Source: Mycolicibacterium hassiacum DSM 44199
GTDB taxonomy: Bacteria; Actinomycetota; Actinomycetes; Mycobacteriales; Mycobacteriaceae
DNA: 64,000 nt
Direction of reading: 5' to 3'
Assembly (NCBI RefSeq): GCF_900603025.1
Contig: NZ_LR026975.1
Coordinates: 930,001-994,000, forward strand
The translations under genes and the position numbers were made by a program. Positions 30,578 to 40,222 of this stretch are shown piece by piece. Position 1 is the first letter of the stretch; each line of letters starts with the position of its first letter. The notes beneath the pieces were generated by a model. It saw nothing but the letters and a program-made list of their open reading frames with translations, had not been told where the DNA came from and made no database searches.

Positions 30578-32095
30578 TCACTTCGGCAACCTTCGGGCAT
30601 CGAGGGCGCCGAACAACCCGTCGGCGCGGTTCCAGTTCGTCGCCAGCCGCTCGGCTTGCGCCTGGCGACCCGACGCCAGCGCGTCGGCGATCTCACGGGT
30701 GGCGTGAGCGTGCAGATGGGCACGATACCGCGCATACTCGGTGGCCGAGTCCTTGCTGACCATGAACGGCCAGTCGCTGGACACCGTCAGCAGCGCCTCG
30801 CGCAGGATCTGGTCGGCGACGAAGTTGCGGGCCGGCGGTGCGCCGGTCTCGCCGAGCGCCTTGTCCACCGCGGCCAGCGCGGTGTCGACCACCTCGCTGT
30901 TCAACTGCACCAGATCGGCGACCTTGGGGCCGGACCACACCTGCCAATCCTTGCCCGAACCCCACGAACTCGGCGGCAGTTCGACCGGCGAACCGACGAA
31001 CCCGTCGGTTTTCGCGTCCGAGAGCGTGCCGACCCGCACACCGGCCTCGGGCAGCGCGCGCAGCACCCGCTCGAGCCAGACCGGGCCCTCGTACCACCAG
31101 TGGCCGAACAACTCGGTGTCGAACGCGGCCACCACGTGCGCCGGGCGGCCGATCCGCTCGCTCTCGGTGAGCAGTCGGCGCCGGACCACATCGACGAAGT
31201 CCTCGACATGGGCGTCGACCGCGGCGTCGGCGCGGTCCGGGTCGTAGGGCGCCTTGTCCTCGCCGGGCACGTGTCGGCCGGTCACCCGCTTGGGCTTCAG
31301 TCCGGTCACATGGTCGTAGGTGTGGAAGTCGCGGTAGGCGCCGTGGCCCGGGTACCCGCTCTTCGGCGACCACACCCGGTAGCTGACCTGCAGGTCGCGG
31401 CCGAACGCGATGACCTCCGACGAGCCCACCGGCCGGCCCAGCGCGGTGTCGCCGTGCAGCGACGGGCCGTCGACCATGAAATGGCCGACTCCCGCTGCGG
31501 CGTAGTCGTTCTCCATCCCGGGCGCGTACGCGCACTCGGGCGCCCAGATGCCCGCCGGGGTGTGGGCGAACCGCAGCGCCGCATCGGCCAGGCCCTCGCG
31601 CAGCGCGAACTCGCGCAACCGCGGATGCAGCAGCGGCTGGAACGGATGCGACAGCGGCCCGCCCAGCAGTTCGACGGTCTCGGCGTCGATCAGCTCCCGC
31701 AGCAGCGGGCTGGCGCCGTGCGCCCACAGCGTTTCGAACTCGCCGAGCGCCCGCTCGGCCACCTCGCGTTCGTAGCCGCCGAATTCGCGCAGCGGGTCCG
31801 GCATAGTGGTGGCCTCCAGCGCCCGCAGCTCCCAGTTGGCCAGCCAGTGGTGCATGCCGGACAGGCAGTGCGGGTCGTCGAGTTGGGCGGCCACCACCGG
31901 TGTCACACCCAGCGTCAGCAGGTGCCGGCGGCCCTCGGCGGCCAGCGTGCGCAGCACCCGCACCAGCGGCAGGTAGGCCGCCGACCACGACTGGTAGAGC
32001 CACTCCTCGCCGACCGGCCAGCGACCGTGGTGGGCCAGCCACGGCAGGTGGGTGTGCAGGACGAGCGTGAACAGCCCGGGGACGGGGGTGGTCAC
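30578..32095 (-). CDS. GH57 glycoside hydrolase/branching enzyme (Rv3031-like)
   Basis: A 505-residue GH57 protein: region 1 HTHLPW at the N-terminus, region 3 GIWAPECAY with the probable nucleophile Glu, region 4 AAFDTELFGHWW with the probable acid/base Asp, and a C-terminal helical domain. It probably acts as a branching enzyme for methylglucose lipopolysaccharide. GTG 32095 overlaps the stop of the upstream methyltransferase gene as GTGA, so the two are coupled. Confidence 0.92.
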   Translation of the reverse strand: MTTPVPGLFTLVLHTHLPWLAHHGRWPVGEEWLYQSWSAAYLPLVRVLRTLAAEGRRHLLTLGVTPVVAAQLDDPHCLSGMHHWLANWELRALEATTMPDPLREFGGYEREVAERALGEFETLWAHGASPLLRELIDAETVELLGGPLSHPFQPLLHPRLREFALREGLADAALRFAHTPAGIWAPECAYAPGMENDYAAAGVGHFMVDGPSLHGDTALGRPVGSSEVIAFGRDLQVSYRVWSPKSGYPGHGAYRDFHTYDHVTGLKPKRVTGRHVPGEDKAPYDPDRADAAVDAHVEDFVDVVRRRLLTESERIGRPAHVVAAFDTELFGHWWYEGPVWLERVLRALPEAGVRVGTLSDAKTDGFVGSPVELPPSSWGSGKDWQVWSGPKVADLVQLNSEVVDTALAAVDKALGETGAPPARNFVADQILREALLTVSSDWPFMVSKDSATEYARYRAHLHAHATREIADALASGRQAQAERLATNWNRADGLFGALDARRLPK

Positions 32096-32895
32096 GGTGC
32101 CACCGCGATCGCGACGAGGTCCAGGCTGTCGTCGATGTCGCGGTCCGTCGCGTCGACGAGGTCGAAGTCCGCGGTGGTGACCGAGGTGACGTCGCGCAGC
32201 AGGTCCGGGGGCCACGGCGCATCGGCCAGTGCGCGGGCGATCTGCGCGTCGATGATGGACCCGCCGTGCCGGGCGTCGAGTTCGGCCAACCGCGGCCCGT
32301 GGAACACGCCGAGCATCGTCTGCACTGAAAACCCTTCGTCGGTAAGCAATTCCGTCAGTTCGGCCGCGTTGAGTTCGCGGGTGTGGAACGGGTTGATCGG
32401 GGTGTCGCGGCCGGGGGAGAAGGTGATGCGGTTGGGGGTGGACACCAGCAGTGTTCCGCCGGGGCGCAACACCCGTCGGCACTCCGCGACGAACTTGGCC
32501 TGATCCCACAGGTGCTCGATGACCTGGAAGTTGACCACCACGTCGATCGAGGCGTCGGGCAGTGGCAGCGCGATCAGGTTGCCGTGCAGCACCTCGACCC
32601 GCGGATAGCGGGCCCGCACGTGCGCGACCGTGGCCTCGTCGTAGTCGACGGCGACGACGCGGCGCGCGACCCCGGCGATCAGGTCCGCGCCGTAGCCCTC
32701 GCCGCAACCGGCTTCCAGTACGTCGCGGTTCACGCAGCGGTCCGCCAGGCGCTCGTAGACCACCTCGTGGCGGCGGAACCAGTAGTTCTCCTCCGCCAAC
32801 CCCGGCACGGTGCGTTCCCCGGTGAGGGGCAGTTCCAGATCGTCGCCTCCTCGTCCGGTGTCACTGTTCGCCGGCCCGGCCACATACGCGCTCAT
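32092..32895 (-). CDS. SAM-dependent methyltransferase of the MGLP cluster (Rv3030-like)
   Basis: A 267-residue class I methyltransferase: motif I VLEAGCGEGYGADLI, VVAVDYDEATVAHVRARYP, VVNFQVIEHLWD and VLRPGGTLLVSTPN. The orthologue Rv3030 is thought to methylate sugars of methylglucose lipopolysaccharide. ATG 32895 is chosen; a frame to 32925 would add ten residues without better signals. No strong ribosome-binding site precedes it. It heads the minus-strand operon methyltransferase-GH57-GT4 and is divergent from etfB. Confidence 0.87.
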   Translation of the reverse strand: MSAYVAGPANSDTGRGGDDLELPLTGERTVPGLAEENYWFRRHEVVYERLADRCVNRDVLEAGCGEGYGADLIAGVARRVVAVDYDEATVAHVRARYPRVEVLHGNLIALPLPDASIDVVVNFQVIEHLWDQAKFVAECRRVLRPGGTLLVSTPNRITFSPGRDTPINPFHTRELNAAELTELLTDEGFSVQTMLGVFHGPRLAELDARHGGSIIDAQIARALADAPWPPDLLRDVTSVTTADFDLVDATDRDIDDSLDLVAIAVAP

Positions 32896-33092
32896 TGCAA
32901 GGCAGGCTAACGTGTAATGCCTCACAGGCGAACGGTTCGTCGCCGACGTGCTGCTAGAACGCGAATCCTGACCGGCTATTGTGATCCTGCGGTCGACCAG
33001 AAGTTACCGGTGAGTAACATTGTGGGAGGCGCGTCAAGCGTGGTATTGCGGGGCCGACCGGCGGTCCCTGTCGAGGAGGACGAACCAGACTC

Positions 33093-33893
33093 ATGACGAA
33101 CATCGTGGTCCTGATCAAACAGGTCCCTGACACGTGGTCGGAGCGCAAGCTGACCGAAGGCGACTTCACCCTGGACCGGGAGGCCGCCGACGCCGTGCTC
33201 GACGAGATCAACGAGCGCGCCGTCGAGGAGGCTCTTCAGATCAAGGAGCGGGAGGCCGCCAACGGCATCGAGAGCACTGTGACGGTGCTCACTGCGGGTC
33301 CGGAGCGTGCCACGGAGGCCATCCGCAAGGCGTTGTCGATGGGTGCCGACAAGGCGGTGCACCTGTGCGACGAGGGCCTGCACGGCTCGGACATGGTGCA
33401 GACCGCCTGGGCGCTGGCCCGTGCACTGGGCACCATCGAGGGCACCGAGCTGGTCATCGCGGGCAATGAGAGCACCGACGGCGTCGGTGGCGCGGTTCCG
33501 GCGATCATCGCCGAGTACCTGGGCCTGCCCCAGCTGACCCACCTGCGCAAGCTCACCGTCGAGAACGGCAAGGTCATCGGCGAGCGCGAGACCGACGAGG
33601 GCGTGTTCACCCTGGAGGCCTCGCTGCCGGCGGTGGTGAGCGTGAACGAGAAGATCAACGAGCCGCGCTTCCCGTCCTTCAAGGGCATCATGGCCGCCAA
33701 GAAGAAGGAAGTGACCACCCTCACCCTGGCGGACATCGGCGTCGAACCCGATGAGGTCGGCGTCGCCAACGCGGGTTCGCGGGTGCTGTCGTCGACGCCG
33801 AAGCCGCCGAAGACGGCCGGCGAGAAGATCACCGACGAGGGCGACGGCGGCAACAAGATCGCCGAGTTCCTGGTTGCCCAGAAGCTCATCTAG
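33093..33893 (+). CDS. etfB: Electron transfer flavoprotein beta subunit
   Basis: A 266-residue EtfB (FixA). The family signature runs from residues about 104 to 182, including LVIAGNESTDGVGGAVPAIIAEYLGLPQLTH, and binds AMP at the interface with the alpha subunit. With EtfA it passes electrons from acyl-CoA dehydrogenases to the membrane quinone reductase. GAGGAGG lies 12 bases before ATG. The 197-bp gap to the divergent methyltransferase should hold its promoter. Confidence 0.95.
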   Translation: MTNIVVLIKQVPDTWSERKLTEGDFTLDREAADAVLDEINERAVEEALQIKEREAANGIESTVTVLTAGPERATEAIRKALSMGADKAVHLCDEGLHGSDMVQTAWALARALGTIEGTELVIAGNESTDGVGGAVPAIIAEYLGLPQLTHLRKLTVENGKVIGERETDEGVFTLEASLPAVVSVNEKINEPRFPSFKGIMAAKKKEVTTLTLADIGVEPDEVGVANAGSRVLSSTPKPPKTAGEKITDEGDGGNKIAEFLVAQKLI

Positions 33894-33939
33894 TCAGCTC
33901 AGCTAGTCAGACTCCGAACACACCGAAAGAAAAGAACTC

Positions 33940-34896
33940 ATGGCAGAAGTACTGGTGCTCGTCGAGCACGCCGATGGTGCGCCGAAGAAGGTCACCGCTG
34001 AACTGATCACCGCTGCCCGGGTGCTGGGCGAGCCGGCCGCCGTGGTGGTGGGCAAGCCCGGCACCGCCGCCGCGCTCACCGACGCGCTCAAGGAGGCCGG
34101 CGCGGCGAAGATCTACGTCGCCGAGTCCGACGACGTCGAGAACTACCTGATCACCCCGTACGTCGACGTGCTGGCGTCGCTGGTCGAGCAGAACAGCCCG
34201 GCCGGTGTGCTGCTGGCCGCTTCGGCCGACGGCAAGGAGATCGCCGGCCGGCTCGCCGCGCGGGTCGGCGCCGGCATCCTCACCGACGTCGTCGAGGTCA
34301 AGGAGGGCGGCAAGGCCGTCCACTCGATCTTCGGTGGCGCGTTCACCGTCGAGGCCGAGTCGACCGGCGAGCTGCCGGTGATCACCGTGCGTCCGGGCGC
34401 GATCGAGGCCGTGCCCCAGGCCGGTGCCGGTGAGGTCGTCAACGTCGAGGTTCCCGCCCAGGGCGAGAACGCGACCAAGATCGTCAAGCGCGAGCCGGCG
34501 GTGGCCGGCGACCGGCCGGAGCTCACCGAGGCCAGCGTGGTCGTCTCCGGCGGCCGCGGTGTGGGCAGCGCCGAGGGCTTCAAGGTCGTCGAGGAACTCG
34601 CCGACGTGCTCGGCGGCGCGGTCGGTGCGTCGCGTGCCGCGGTCGACTCGGGCTACTATCCGGGCCAGTTCCAGGTCGGCCAGACCGGCAAGACCGTGTC
34701 GCCGCAGCTGTACATCGCGCTGGGCATCTCCGGTGCCATCCAGCACCGCGCCGGCATGCAGACCTCGAAGACGATCGTCGCGGTGAACAAGGACGAGGAG
34801 GCGCCGATCTTCGAGATCGCCGACTTCGGTGTCGTCGGCGACCTGTTCAAGGTCGCCCCGCAGCTCACCGAGGCGATCAAGGCCCGCAAGGGCTGA
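33940..34896 (+). CDS. etfA: Electron transfer flavoprotein alpha subunit
   Basis: A 318-residue EtfA (FixB). The N-terminal domain starts [12 protein letters not shown]. The C-terminal FAD domain has [52 protein letters not shown] and [11 protein letters not shown], all contacts to the flavin. It follows etfB by 46 bp and forms a two-gene operon closed by a GC-rich hairpin (34915-34942). Confidence 0.96.
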   Translation: MAEVLVLVEHADGAPKKVTAELITAARVLGEPAAVVVGKPGTAAALTDALKEAGAAKIYVAESDDVENYLITPYVDVLASLVEQNSPAGVLLAASADGKEIAGRLAARVGAGILTDVVEVKEGGKAVHSIFGGAFTVEAESTGELPVITVRPGAIEAVPQAGAGEVVNVEVPAQGENATKIVKREPAVAGDRPELTEASVVVSGGRGVGSAEGFKVVEELADVLGGAVGASRAAVDSGYYPGQFQVGQTGKTVSPQLYIALGISGAIQHRAGMQTSKTIVAVNKDEEAPIFEIADFGVVGDLFKVAPQLTEAIKARKG

Positions 34897-34914
34897 TTCG
34901 GCCAGACCGCATCG

Positions 34915-34942
34915 GGACCCCGGCGCCGCGGCGCCGGGGTCC
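34915..34942 (+). terminator. Terminator of etfBA
   Basis: GGACCCCGGCGCC (34915-34927) pairs perfectly with GGCGCCGGGGTCC (34930-34942), 18 bp after the etfA stop. The loop is two bases, or larger if the inner GGCGCC pairs open. There is no long T-run, as is common in mycobacteria. Confidence 0.65.
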
Positions 34943-35055
34943 TGTGCTTTCGGAGGTCGGTTCGGGCCCGGGGGTTACTTTCGGGGCCGTCCGGTGCCAG
35001 GCTGGAGGTGATGCCGCGGCCGTCGCGACACGTGCACTCGAAAGAGGTGATCGCG

Positions 35056-35799
35056 ATGAGGATCGCGGTATTCGGCGCCACCGGACTGATCGGCGCCAAA
35101 GTGGTTCCGCTGCTCGCCGAGGCGGGTCACGACGTGGTCCGGGCCGCCCGGCCGCAGGCCGACGTGCTGACCGGGGCCGGGCTGGCCGAGGCGCTGGCGG
35201 GTGCCGACGTGCTGATCGACCTGACGAACTCGCCGTCCTTCGCCGACGACGCGGTGCTGGCGTTCTTCCGCACCTCGACGACCAACCTGACCCGGGCGGC
35301 CGCCGGGGCCGGGGTCGGCCACTACGTCGCGTTGTCCATCGTCGGGGCCGACGACCTGCCGGCGAGCGGCTACATGCGCGCCAAGATCGCGCAGGAGAAG
35401 CTGATCCGGGAGTCCGGTCTGCCGTACACCGTCGTGCGCGCCACGCAGTTCGACGAATTCGCCGGGGCCATCACCGATTCGCTCACCGTCGGCGACGAGG
35501 TGCGGGTACCGGACGGGCTGATCCAGCCGATCGCCGCCGACGAGGTCGCGATGGCGGTGGCGCGGGTCGCCACCGCATCGGCCCGCAACGGCCACATCGA
35601 CATCGGCGGGCCGGACCGGATCAGCTTCGCCGACCTGGCCGCCGCGGTGATGGGGGCGCGCGGCGAACACCGCCGCGTGGTGATCACCCCCGATGCGACG
35701 TACTTCGGCACCCCGGTCGACGACCACAGCCTGGTCACCGGGGCCGGCGCGGCCATCGCCCTCACGCACTTCGCCGACTGGCTGGCCGCGCACCGCTAG
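35056..35799 (+). CDS. NmrA-like NAD(P)-binding SDR protein
   Basis: A 247-residue atypical short-chain dehydrogenase. The cofactor motif GATGLIG is at residues 7-13; a [11 protein letters not shown] segment and the helix [29 protein letters not shown] follow. The usual catalytic YxxxK is represented by YMRAK, so activity is possible but not sure. ATG 35056 is favoured by AAAGAGG eight bases upstream. Its target is unknown. It stands alone between etfA and iscS. Confidence 0.82.
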   Translation: MRIAVFGATGLIGAKVVPLLAEAGHDVVRAARPQADVLTGAGLAEALAGADVLIDLTNSPSFADDAVLAFFRTSTTNLTRAAAGAGVGHYVALSIVGADDLPASGYMRAKIAQEKLIRESGLPYTVVRATQFDEFAGAITDSLTVGDEVRVPDGLIQPIAADEVAMAVARVATASARNGHIDIGGPDRISFADLAAAVMGARGEHRRVVITPDATYFGTPVDDHSLVTGAGAAIALTHFADWLAAHR

Positions 35800-35902
35800 C
35801 CGTTGCCGGCGGGCGGCCGGGCGAGGCGGCAGACGCCGGCACACGTTGCGGCCCTGGTGCTCTGACCTGGACATCTGCCGAGGCGGCTACCATGGAACGG
35901 CT

Positions 35903-37150
35903 ATGACCTCGGAAACTGCGCCGACCCCCGCCCCCGAGCCGCAGGCTCAGCGCTCGCGCGGTTCGGCGCAGGTCTACCTCGACCATGCCGCCACCACCCC
36001 GATGCACCCCGCCGCGATCGAGGCGATGACCGCGGTGCTGGCCACGGTCGGCAACGCCTCGTCGCTGCACGGCGCGGGCCGGCTGGCCCGTCGGCGCATG
36101 GAGGAGGCCCGCGAGACACTGGCCCAGCTGCTGGGCGCCCGCCCGTCGGAGGTGATCTTCACCGCCAGCGGCACCGAGAGTGACAACCTCGCGGTCAAGG
36201 GGATCTTCTGGGCCCGCCGCGACGCCGATTCCCGGAAGCGGCGCATCGTGACCGCCCCGGTCGAGCACCACGCCGTGCTCGATTCCGTGGAATGGCTCGT
36301 CGAACACGAGGGTGCGGAGGTGAGCTGGCTGCCGGTCGAGTCCGACGGCTCGGTGAACCCCGCCGCGCTGCGCGAGGTGCTGCAGCAGCACGACGATGTG
36401 GCGCTGGTGTCGGTGATGTGGGCCAACAACGAGGTCGGCACCATCATGCCGATCGCCGAGCTCGCCGCGATCGCCGCCGAGTTCGAGGTACCCATGCACA
36501 GCGACGCGGTGCAGGCCGTCGGCCAGATCCCGGTCGACTTCGGCGCCAGCGGGCTGTCCGCGATCAGCATCACCGCGCACAAGTTCGGCGGGCCCACCGG
36601 GGTGGGGGCGCTGCTGCTGCGGCGCGACACCGCCTGCGTTCCGCTGCTGCACGGCGGTGGGCAGGAACGCGACGTCCGCTCCGGCACACCGGATGTGGCG
36701 GGCGCGGTCGCGATGGCGGCGGCGGCGCGGGTGGCGATCGAGAACCTGGAGGCCAACAGCGCCCGGGTGACCGCGCTGCGCGACCGGCTGATCGAAGGGG
36801 TATTGTCGAGCATCGACGACGTCGCGCTCAACGGCGCCACCGGTGCCGACCGGCTGCCCGGCAACACGCACTTCACCTTCCGCGGCTGCGAAGGCGACTC
36901 GCTGCTGATGTTGTTGGACGCCAAGGGAATCGAGTGCTCGACCGGTTCGGCGTGCACCGCCGGTGTGGCGCGGCCGTCGCATGTGCTGACCGCGATGGGC
37001 GCGGACCCGGCGAGCGCCCGCGGATCGTTGCGGCTGACGCTGGGCCACACCAGCACCGCCGAGGACGTGGAGGCGGCGCTCGCGGTGCTGCCCGCCGCGG
37101 TGCAACGGGCGCGGGAGGCGGCGTTGGCGAGCTCGGGGGTCCAGCACTAG
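35903..37150 (+). CDS. iscS: Cysteine desulfurase (IscS/NifS type)
   Basis: A 415-residue PLP enzyme that takes sulphur from cysteine and delivers it to MnmA and Fe-S assembly. YLDHAATTP opens the fold after a 25-residue Pro/Ala-rich N-terminal tail. The PLP lysine is in [10 protein letters not shown], and the persulfide Cys is in [12 protein letters not shown]. The mnmA gene follows with a one-base overlap, a usual partnership for tRNA 2-thiouridine synthesis. The orthologue is Rv3025c. Confidence 0.95.
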   Translation: MTSETAPTPAPEPQAQRSRGSAQVYLDHAATTPMHPAAIEAMTAVLATVGNASSLHGAGRLARRRMEEARETLAQLLGARPSEVIFTASGTESDNLAVKGIFWARRDADSRKRRIVTAPVEHHAVLDSVEWLVEHEGAEVSWLPVESDGSVNPAALREVLQQHDDVALVSVMWANNEVGTIMPIAELAAIAAEFEVPMHSDAVQAVGQIPVDFGASGLSAISITAHKFGGPTGVGALLLRRDTACVPLLHGGGQERDVRSGTPDVAGAVAMAAAARVAIENLEANSARVTALRDRLIEGVLSSIDDVALNGATGADRLPGNTHFTFRGCEGDSLLMLLDAKGIECSTGSACTAGVARPSHVLTAMGADPASARGSLRLTLGHTSTAEDVEAALAVLPAAVQRAREAALASSGVQH

Positions 37151-38232
37151 TGCGGGTGCTGGTCGCGATGAGCGGCGGCGTCGACTCCTCGGTCGCCGCG
37201 GCCCGGATGGTCGACGCCGGCCACGACGTGGTCGGCGTGCACCTGGCGTTGTCGGAGACGCCGGGCACGCTGCGCACCGGGTCGCGGGGGTGCTGTTCGA
37301 AGGAGGACGCCGGCGACGCCCGGCGGGTCGCCGATGTGCTCGACATCCCGTTCTACGTCTGGGATTTCGCCGACCGGTTCAAAGAGGACGTGATCGACGA
37401 CTTCGTGTCGTCCTACGCGCGCGGCGAGACCCCCAACCCGTGTGTGCGCTGCAACGAGCGGATCAAGTTCTCCGCGCTGGCCGCCCGTGCGCTGGCGCTG
37501 GGTTTCGACGCGGTGGCCACCGGCCACTACGCCCGGCTGGAGAACGGTCGGCTGCGGCGCGCGGTGGACCGCGACAAGGACCAGTCCTACGTGTTGGCGG
37601 TGCTGACCGCCGAACAGCTGAAGCACGCGATCTTCCCGGTCGGCGACACCCCGAAGGCGCAGATCCGCGAGGAGGCGGCCCGCCGCGGGTTGGCCGTCGC
37701 CCGCAAACCCGACAGCCACGACATCTGCTTCATCCCGTCCGGCGACACCCGAGCGTTCCTGGGGTCGCGGATCGGGGTGCGGCCGGGCAAGGTCGTCGAC
37801 GCCTCGGGTGCGGTGCTGGCCGAACACGACGGCGTGCACGGCTTCACCATCGGTCAGCGCAAGGGGCTGGGGATCCCGGGGCCCGGCCGCGACGGGCGGC
37901 CGCGCTACGTCACCGACATCGACGCCGAGACCGGCACCGTGCGCGTCGGCACGCTCGAGGACCTCGAGGTGTGGACGCTGGTGGGGGAGCGGCCGGTGTT
38001 CACTTCCGGGCGCCCGTTCCACGGGCCGGTGGAATGCCAGGTGCAGGTGCGCGCGCACGGCGGCCTCGCCGACGGGGTGGCCGAGCTGCGTGACGGCCGG
38101 CTGGTGATGGAGCTGCGCACGCCGCTGCACGGTGTGGCGCCCGGGCAGACGATGGTGTTGTACCGGCCCGACCCCGAGGGCGACGAGGTGCTCGCCAGCG
38201 CGACGATCACCCGCTCCCGCCGCGGCGACTAG
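37150..38232 (+). CDS. mnmA: tRNA-specific 2-thiouridylase
   Basis: A 360-residue MnmA, which thiolates U34 of tRNAs for Lys, Glu and Gln. The N-type PP-loop is [12 protein letters not shown] (residues 7-18). Catalytic cysteines are in NPCVRCNE and [11 protein letters not shown]-terminal beta-barrel follows. GTG 37150 overlaps the iscS stop as TAGTG. The order iscS-mnmA matches Rv3025c-Rv3024c. Confidence 0.96.
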   Translation: MRVLVAMSGGVDSSVAAARMVDAGHDVVGVHLALSETPGTLRTGSRGCCSKEDAGDARRVADVLDIPFYVWDFADRFKEDVIDDFVSSYARGETPNPCVRCNERIKFSALAARALALGFDAVATGHYARLENGRLRRAVDRDKDQSYVLAVLTAEQLKHAIFPVGDTPKAQIREEAARRGLAVARKPDSHDICFIPSGDTRAFLGSRIGVRPGKVVDASGAVLAEHDGVHGFTIGQRKGLGIPGPGRDGRPRYVTDIDAETGTVRVGTLEDLEVWTLVGERPVFTSGRPFHGPVECQVQVRAHGGLADGVAELRDGRLVMELRTPLHGVAPGQTMVLYRPDPEGDEVLASATITRSRRGD

Positions 38233-38388
38233 CCGCCCCGTTCGCACTGGAATAGCCACCCCGTTCCCAACGGAATAGCATTCCTGGTCGCTTTCACGCC
38301 GATCTGACGACCACCACTTCACTCTCGCCGGAACGGGTGGGTGGCGGCCACTTCGGTCTCGCCGGGTTGGGCGGCCCGGCACAAGCGT
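38233..38388. repeat. Repeat-containing gap between convergent genes
   Basis: The 156 bp between mnmA and the convergent lpqA-like gene contain two similar pairs. CCCCGTTC(5 bases)GGAATAGC occurs twice with GGAATAGC at 38249-38256 and 38272-38279, 23 bp apart. CCACTTC(2 bases)TCTCGCCGG occurs near 38315 and 38348. GGAACGGGTGG near 38330 is complementary to the first pair, so a terminator-like fold is possible. Confidence 0.4.
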
Positions 38389-39027
38389 TCACTCGGGCAC
38401 CGATTTGAGGATGTTCGTCAGCACCAGCTCCGGCGCCGACGCGGGGAAACGGCAGAACGTCACCTCCGCCAGCACCACCGACTTGACCCGGTAGTCACGG
38501 CCGCAGGCGCCCGCGCGCGTGGTCAGCGCGTCGGCGGTGGCGTCCCAGTCGCCGACGAGCAACGATCCGTGGTCGGTGGCATGGCACGCCTGCACCGCGG
38601 CGACCAGGTCCGTGAACGCACCGCGCGCCTGCTCCGGCGTGCGGTAAGCCGCCGCGGCCTGCGAGATCAGCCCGCCCTTCGGCGGGTGCTGGAACGTTGT
38701 CTTGTGAAACTCCTCGACGTCGGGACCGAACACCTGGGTCTCGGCGAAGAACCAGCGGCACTGCGGGGGAGCGGTGTCGGCCAGCAGCTCGATGTCGACC
38801 GGCGACTTCGCGTCCATGCTCGGGATGATCGACAGCTCCTCGCCCGCGCCGGTGATCGCCCGCATCTGCGACTGGTCCAGCATCACCGTCTCGACGTCGA
38901 CCGGTGACCGCGAATCGTCGTCGATGCCCGGAATCGCCCGGGTGGCCACGCCGGTCACCGTGTGGCTGCAACCGGTCAGTAGCAGCGCGGCCGCACACCA
39001 GGCCGCCGGGCGGGTCGATACGGGCAT
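38389..39027 (-). CDS. lpqA: LpqA-like lipoprotein with PknH-type sensor domain
   Basis: A 212-residue lipoprotein: signal peptide ending LLLTGC (lipid anchor Cys about residue 20), a short linker, then a PknH extracellular-like domain with Cys residues (PPQCRWFFAETQVFG, VQACHATD, GACGRDYRV, VTFCRFP) that would form two disulphides. In M. tuberculosis lpqA (Rv3016) is separated from mnmA by an IS element and PPE/ESX genes, none of which are here. ATG 39027 has GGGAAGGGGAAG upstream. The ligand is unknown. Confidence 0.85.
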   Translation of the reverse strand: MPVSTRPAAWCAAALLLTGCSHTVTGVATRAIPGIDDDSRSPVDVETVMLDQSQMRAITGAGEELSIIPSMDAKSPVDIELLADTAPPQCRWFFAETQVFGPDVEEFHKTTFQHPPKGGLISQAAAAYRTPEQARGAFTDLVAAVQACHATDHGSLLVGDWDATADALTTRAGACGRDYRVKSVVLAEVTFCRFPASAPELVLTNILKSVPE

Positions 39028-39077
39028 GGCTTCCCCTTCCCGACTGCAGCCTAGCCGGTTCGAATAGTGTTTAACGA

Positions 39078-40088
39078 GTGAGCGTTTTGGCCGTCGCGAC
39101 GGGAATCGGATCATGGCCGGGAACTTCGCCGCGGCAGGCCGCCGAGATCGTCGTCGGGGAACTGCATCACCTGCCGCACCTGGTGGAACTCCCCGCACGC
39201 GGGGTGGGGGCCGACATCATCGGCCGCACCGGTGCGATGCTGGTCGACATCGGCTTCGACACGGTGCCGCGCGGCTACCGGGTGGCCTCCGGCAGGACCG
39301 CGGTGGCGCGCCGGGCCCGCAGCATGCTCGACGAGGACATCGACGCGCTCGAGGAAGCGTGGGAGCGCGCCGGACTGCGCGGCTCGGATCGGCGGGTCAA
39401 GGTGCAGGCGGCAGGACCCATCACGCTGGCTGCCCAGCTCGAGCTGCCGCGCGGTCACCGCGCCATCACCGATCACGGGGCGGTACGCGACCTGGCCGCC
39501 TCCCTGGCCGAAGGTGTGGCCGCGCACCGCGCCGAGATCGCCCGCCGGTTGGACACCACCGTGGTGGTGCAGTTCGACGAACCGGTGTTGCCGGCCGCGC
39601 TCGCCGGCCGACTGACCGGCGTCACCAGCCTCACCAGGGTGCACCCGGTCGACGAGGCGGTGGCGATCGGTCTGATCGACGACTGCGTGGCTGCCGTCGA
39701 CGCCCCGGTCATCCTGCACTGCTGCGCCTCCGACCTGCCGTGGAAGACGTTGTTGCGCACGGCGGTTCATGCGTTGTCGGTCGACGTGTCGACGCTGGCC
39801 GACCGGGACCACGACGGGCTGGGCGAGTTCGTCGACAGTGGGCGCACCGTGCTGCTCGGCCTCGTGCCCGCCGAACCGCCACCGGCCCGTCCGTCGTTCG
39901 AGCAGACCGCACATGCTGCGGCCGAGCTCGTTGACCGGCTGGGCTTCCCGCGCTCGGTGCTCGCCGAGCGGGTAGGCATCACCCCGGCCTGCGGCCTGGC
40001 CGCCGCGCCGCCGCAGTGGGCGCGCACCGCCATCGAGTTGGCCGAGCGGGCCGTCGACGCGGTGCGTGAGGATCCCGAAGCGGTGTGA
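39078..40088 (+). CDS. MetE-like (cobalamin-independent methionine synthase) family protein
   Basis: A 336-residue TIM-barrel protein similar to the C-terminal half of MetE: IGSWPGTSPRQAAEIV, VKVQAAGPITLAAQLELP, VVQFDEPVLPAAL and VILHCCASDLPWKTLL. The zinc-binding His/Cys positions of MetE appear as HCC and the late ITPACGLA. It lacks the N-terminal MetE domain, so a role as UROD/MetE-like methyltransferase is likely but the substrate is unknown. It corresponds to Rv3015c. GTG 39078 follows the divergent lipoprotein gene by 50 bp. Confidence 0.82.
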   Translation: MSVLAVATGIGSWPGTSPRQAAEIVVGELHHLPHLVELPARGVGADIIGRTGAMLVDIGFDTVPRGYRVASGRTAVARRARSMLDEDIDALEEAWERAGLRGSDRRVKVQAAGPITLAAQLELPRGHRAITDHGAVRDLAASLAEGVAAHRAEIARRLDTTVVVQFDEPVLPAALAGRLTGVTSLTRVHPVDEAVAIGLIDDCVAAVDAPVILHCCASDLPWKTLLRTAVHALSVDVSTLADRDHDGLGEFVDSGRTVLLGLVPAEPPPARPSFEQTAHAAAELVDRLGFPRSVLAERVGITPACGLAAAPPQWARTAIELAERAVDAVREDPEAV

Positions 40089-40222
40089 TCGGCAAAGGCC
40101 CGAAGTCGGCGGTGTGAGCTCGCTGAGTCCTGCGCATCGGTGGGTCCAGGCCGTTTTCGCGGGCTATTCTCGCATGCGACAATTTGGCTAGACGACGCCC
40201 GCCGATCTTCAGGAGAGCGAAC

